A stretch of DNA of 8,897 nucleotides from Dehalococcoidia bacterium (GTDB lineage Bacteria; Chloroflexota; Dehalococcoidia; Dehalococcoidales; DAOWJH01). Below are positions 6,540 to 8,897 of the stretch, one piece after another. Both the position numbers and the translations under genes were made by a program. The stretch covers positions 1-8,897 of the forward strand of contig DAOWJH010000004.1 of the NCBI GenBank assembly GCA_030640495.1, in the 5' to 3' direction. Below the pieces are notes generated by a model. The model saw nothing but the letters and a program-made list of their open reading frames with translations, did no database searches and had not been told where the DNA came from. Each line of letters starts with the position of its first letter. Within the stretch, counting starts at the first letter, position 1.

Positions 6540-7307
6540 CTATTTTCTTACCGGAACCCCTCTTTCAGCTAAGTAGTCCTTTGCTTGGTGAATTGAGTAT
6601 GTCTGGTAGTGGAAGATACTGGCGGCAAGAACAGCGTCAGCCTTTCCATCAGCTAGCGCTTGGTAGAGATGTTTGAGGTTCCCTGCACCGCCGCTGGCAA
6701 TAACTGGCACTGTTACCGTCTCACTAATAGTGCGGGTTAGCTCTAGGTCATACCCGGTGCGATGTCCATCAGCATCCCAACTGGTAAGGAGCAGCTCCCC
6801 AGCACCGAGGGCAACAGCCTGTTTTGCCCAAGTGGTGGCGTCAATTCCCGTTTGCTTGCGCCCCCCGTGGGTGCAGACCTCCCATTTGGGTCCATCAGCA
6901 GATATTACTCGCTTGGCATCGATGGCTACCACAATGCACTGGGAGCCGAACTTCTTTGCCCCATTGCCGATAAGCTGGGGATTAAGCACAGCAGCAGTAT
7001 TAATGGCTGTTTTGTCAGCCCCTGCTTCCAGCATGCGCCGAATGTCGTGGGTATTGCGCAGCCCTCCACCAACAGTGAGCGGAATGAAAACCTGTTTAGA
7101 CACACGCTCGACCACATCTACCATGGTACTGCGACCTTCAGGTGTTGCCCCAATATCCAGAAAGACTAGCTCGTCAGCACCTTCTTTGTAGTAGAAGGCA
7201 GCAAACTCCACAGGGTCACCAACATCGCGGAGATCCATAAAGCTGGTACCTTTAACCACCCGTCCCTGAGTCACATCAAGGCAAGGGATAATCCTCTTGG
7301 TTAACAT
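6540..7307 (-). CDS. hisF: imidazole glycerol phosphate synthase, cyclase subunit HisF
   Basis: HisF is the (beta/alpha)8-barrel half of IGP synthase. It uses ammonia from HisH to convert PRFAR into imidazole glycerol phosphate and AICAR, in the fifth step of histidine synthesis. The protein begins with the classic MLTKRIIPCLDV, placing the catalytic acid at Asp11; the second catalytic acid is Asp130 in VVAIDAKR. Phosphate-binding loops TVGGGLR (78-84) and IASGGAG are present, and FLDIGATPEGR replaces the commoner FLDITAS. The 255-residue length is normal. The ATG overlaps the end of hisH by 7 bases, as expected for two subunits made in equal amount. No other his genes are in the window, so the pathway must be scattered or lie beyond it. 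The intact catalytic residues argue for the histidine enzyme and not the HisF-like proteins of surface sugar pathways. Confidence 0.97.
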   Translation of the reverse strand: MLTKRIIPCLDVTQGRVVKGTSFMDLRDVGDPVEFAAFYYKEGADELVFLDIGATPEGRSTMVDVVERVSKQVFIPLTVGGGLRNTHDIRRMLEAGADKTAINTAAVLNPQLIGNGAKKFGSQCIVVAIDAKRVISADGPKWEVCTHGGRKQTGIDATTWAKQAVALGAGELLLTSWDADGHRTGYDLELTRTISETVTVPVIASGGAGNLKHLYQALADGKADAVLAASIFHYQTYSIHQAKDYLAERGVPVRK

Positions 7308-7927
7308 CTCCCAAACCGTCCTTTTAATGCCATCTGCAAAAAGTTGGAATACATCCTCAAGCCATACTCCCCACTCTTCTCAGGGTGAAACTGGGTCGCT
7401 ACCAGGTTGCCCTTAATCATGACGCTACACATAGACACGCCGTAGTCTGTTGTACCTGCCACAACCGATGTATCATCTGGGTCAGCATAGTAGCTGTGGA
7501 CAAAATAGAAGTTGGCTTCATCCGGTATGGCATCAAAAATGGGATGCGCTATTCTCTGCTTTACCTGGTTCCAGCCCATATGGGGTATCTTGACCTCTGA
7601 GCTCAATCTCTTTACAATTCCGGGAATCACCCCCAGGCACTCGTGCCAGCCTCCTTCCTCACTTCCCTGGAGCATGACCTGCATCCCCATACAGATGGCG
7701 AAGAGAGGCCGCTCCTCGGAGATTAGCTGACGAATAACTTCGGACATACCCGATTCTGCTAGGTTGCGCATGGTATCGGCGGCAGCACCGACGCCGGGTA
7801 AGATGACCGCAGCCGCACTAAGCACATCGCCCGGATTGTTTGTTACCCTTGGCTGGTAACCTAACTTGGCAATGGCATTGGCGACGCTACGCAAATTCCC
7901 AGCGCCATAGTCAATTATAGCAATCAT
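7301..7927 (-). CDS. hisH: imidazole glycerol phosphate synthase, glutamine amidotransferase subunit HisH
   Basis: HisH hydrolyses glutamine and channels the ammonia to HisF. It is a class I glutamine amidotransferase: the nucleophile lies in AICMGMQ (Cys79 counted from this start), the oxyanion region is ILPGVGA, and the remaining triad members are His181 and Glu183 in TQFHPEKSG. I take the ATG at 7927, giving 208 residues, because the family begins MIAIIDYGAGNL and AAAGG lies 4 bases upstream. An in-frame ATG at 7939 adds MKGE, has GGAAAG about 6 bases upstream and remains possible. The gene is followed by hisF with a 7-base overlap. Upstream, a tiny frame ending in TGA one base before the 7927 ATG could couple translation. 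A perfect -10 hexamer about 100 bases upstream is the likely promoter, divergent from hpt. Confidence 0.96.
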   Translation of the reverse strand: MIAIIDYGAGNLRSVANAIAKLGYQPRVTNNPGDVLSAAAVILPGVGAAADTMRNLAESGMSEVIRQLISEERPLFAICMGMQVMLQGSEEGGWHECLGVIPGIVKRLSSEVKIPHMGWNQVKQRIAHPIFDAIPDEANFYFVHSYYADPDDTSVVAGTTDYGVSMCSVMIKGNLVATQFHPEKSGEYGLRMYSNFLQMALKGRFGRC

Positions 7928-8025
7928 CTCACCTTTCATTGATTTCTTTCCAGTGTTCCATAAACTCTTCAGAGTTAGCTAGCCTAAAACCTGACGCAAC
8001 CTTACTGTATCATATGGTATTAAGA

Positions 8026-8055
8026 ATTATATCTCTTTTCACCTCTTGTTACTAA
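8026..8055 (-). promoter_or_regulatory. candidate promoter of hisHF
   Basis: On the minus strand a perfect TATAAT (8031-8026) is preceded, 18 bases upstream, by TTAGTA (8055-8050), a weak -35. Transcription would start near 8019 and give a leader of about 90 bases before hisH. The leader shows no T-box, attenuator peptide rich in histidine codons or terminator that I can see. Confidence rests on the -10 alone. Confidence 0.4.
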
Positions 8056-8085
8056 TCTATCTAAATGAAGGCGATGCGGTCTTTG

Positions 8086-8115
8086 TTGCACATAAGTAGA
8101 GCTAAAGGCTATAAT
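8086..8115 (+). promoter_or_regulatory. promoter of hpt
   Basis: TTGCAC (8086-8091) and a perfect TATAAT (8110-8115) are 18 bases apart. Only 10 bases separate the -10 from the hpt ATG at 8126, so transcription should begin at or within about four bases of the start codon. No Shine-Dalgarno sequence is present. This is the arrangement of a leaderless transcript. Confidence 0.65.
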
Positions 8116-8125
8116 CTTCATAGCT

Positions 8126-8659
8126 ATGAGTGCTCAGCCCAGAGTCCATATTCTTTTTAGCCACGATGAGATAAAAGCCACCGTTCGGAGGTTGGCGGCT
8201 GAAATCAAGAAGGATTATCAAGCCAGGGACCCCCTTTTAATCGGTATCCTTACGGGTTCCTTTATGTTTATGGCTGACCTGATTCGGTTGCTTGATTTCC
8301 CGCTGGAGGTAGAGTTTGTCCGACTATCCAGCTACGGTCGGGGTAGGCAAAGCTCGGGGAAGGTCAGGGTGGTAAAAGGGCTCACCTCCTCAGTCAAGGG
8401 CAGAGATGTATTAATCATTGAGGACATAGTGGATACCGGGCTCACTACTTCTTTCCTCTTGGATTACCTGCGGAAGAAGAAGCCTGCCTCGCTGAAGCTT
8501 TGTGCTCTGACTGACAAGCCTTCCCGACGGCAGACCCCGGTTATTATTGACTACCTGGGTTTTACCGTTCCCGATAAATTTTTGGTTGGCTATGGCTTGG
8601 ATTGGGATGAGAAGTTCCGTAACCTTCCTGATATATGTTACTTAGAGGTCGAGGAATAG
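8126..8659 (+). CDS. hpt: hypoxanthine phosphoribosyltransferase
   Basis: This cytoplasmic purine salvage enzyme joins hypoxanthine (often also guanine) to PRPP, giving IMP or GMP. In 177 residues it shows the pyrophosphate loop LTGSFMFMADL at 42-52, the flexible-loop SSYG at 68-71, the PRPP-binding VLIIEDIVDTGLT at 95-107 with the Glu-Asp pair at 99-100, and the base-binding VPDKFLVGYGLDWDEKFRNLP at its C-terminal end (148-168; Trp160 where Tyr is usual). Length and motif order match bacterial Hpt. The ATG at 8126 is chosen because the N-terminus aligns with the family and a strong promoter ends 10 bases upstream; no ribosome site is visible, suggesting a leaderless mRNA. A 10-base palindrome, CATAGCTATG (8119-8128), covers the start codon. 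It is divergent from hisHF. In many Firmicutes hpt sits by tilS and ftsH; that context is absent here. Confidence 0.95.
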   Translation: MSAQPRVHILFSHDEIKATVRRLAAEIKKDYQARDPLLIGILTGSFMFMADLIRLLDFPLEVEFVRLSSYGRGRQSSGKVRVVKGLTSSVKGRDVLIIEDIVDTGLTTSFLLDYLRKKKPASLKLCALTDKPSRRQTPVIIDYLGFTVPDKFLVGYGLDWDEKFRNLPDICYLEVEE

Positions 8660-8733
8660 TGTTAACCAGGCTGGCTCGCCTGACCTCAGGTAATCATTAA
8701 GGTAGTTTGAAGAGGCATAGTCCCTTTAACGAG

Positions 8734-8897
8734 TAGGAAAATATAAAAGGGAACTCAAGAGGGGCGAAGCCCGTCTAAAGATGAGGAAGGTATAAAAGGA
8801 GTTCAACAGGAGTGCAGCCCGTCTAAAGATGAGGAAGGTATAAAAGGAGTTCAACAGGAGTGCAGCCCGTCTAAAGATGAGAAAACAGAAAGGGAAC
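8734..8897. repeat. 48-base tandem repeat, at least two exact copies
   Basis: Copies at 8783-8830 and 8831-8878 are identical 48-base units running from GAGGAAGGTATAAAAGG to GTCTAAAGAT. An upstream diverged copy (8734-8782, 49 bases with one inserted base) keeps TATAAAAGG and CCCGTCTAAAGAT. The start of a fourth, diverged copy (8879-8897) is cut by the window end. The first copy contains a small hairpin GGGC-GAA-GCCC (8762-8772) that the two exact copies have lost (AGTGCAGCCC). There are no unique spacers, so this is not CRISPR. The unit length is a multiple of three, and one plus-strand frame is open through all copies, but it has no start codon. Confidence 0.9.

Noticed and set aside
6762..7169. 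135-codon plus-strand open frame, also across hisF
   Set aside because: Same region as hisF on the opposite strand, with no recognisable domain or initiation signal.
6673..7191. 172-codon open frame on the plus strand across hisF
   Set aside because: It lies opposite the unmistakable hisF gene, has Pro/Ser-rich low-similarity sequence and no ribosome site; it is a shadow of the real gene.
8667..8682. Terminator after hpt (CAGGC/GCCTG hairpin)
   Set aside because: Only five pairs and no following T run; not enough to call an intrinsic terminator.
8734..8897. CRISPR array
   Set aside because: The units follow one another directly with no unique spacers, and there are no cas genes.

Overview
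The window looks like a piece of chromosome from a strictly anaerobic bacterium. The main evidence is a left-hand block of four genes packed with iron-sulfur cysteine motifs and a flavin/nicotinamide oxidoreductase, of the type found in hydrogenase, heterodisulfide reductase and anaerobic sulfite reductase systems, plus a cobalamin-controlled transporter. Moderate GC, a MvhD-like protein and dispersed GGGCGAAGCCC-type repeats would fit an anaerobic Chloroflexota (Dehalococcoidia-like) genome. That placement is inference and is not shown by any marker gene here.

Layout. Positions 1-4239, minus strand: a putative operon read leftward from about 4270. It holds an MvhD-like electron-transfer protein, two related two-[4Fe-4S] proteins (FrhB-like, then HydB/AsrA-like), a HydG/AsrB-like FAD/NAD(P) [2Fe-2S] protein and, after a 92-base gap, the nucleotidase SurE. 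No HdrA and no hydrogenase or sulfite reductase catalytic subunit lies in the window. Positions 4240-4659: a divergent control region. It has a 16-base palindrome next to the leftward genes, a good rightward promoter, a compact cobalamin riboswitch and an intrinsic terminator. Positions 4660-6515, plus strand: a BtuC-like permease and BtuD-like ATPase, presumably for corrinoid uptake, repressed by B12; no binding protein (BtuF) is seen. Positions 6540-7927, minus strand: HisF and HisH, the two halves of imidazole glycerol phosphate synthase, overlapping by 7 bases and convergent with the transporter. Positions 8126-8659, plus strand: hypoxanthine phosphoribosyltransferase, with a promoter so close to the ATG that its mRNA is probably leaderless. 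Positions 8734-8897: a 48-base tandem repeat running off the window end.

How the parts relate. The four redox proteins form a plausible electron chain between NAD(P)H (flavoprotein), several Fe-S clusters and an unknown partner docked through MvhD. The divergent B12 uptake genes could supply a corrinoid-dependent metabolism, but the sequence shows only adjacency. SurE, HisHF and Hpt are housekeeping genes of nucleotide and histidine metabolism. The most interesting items are the redox module without an obvious catalytic partner, the compact riboswitch, for which a full switching model can be drawn from the sequence, the palindromic operator candidate and the terminal tandem repeat.
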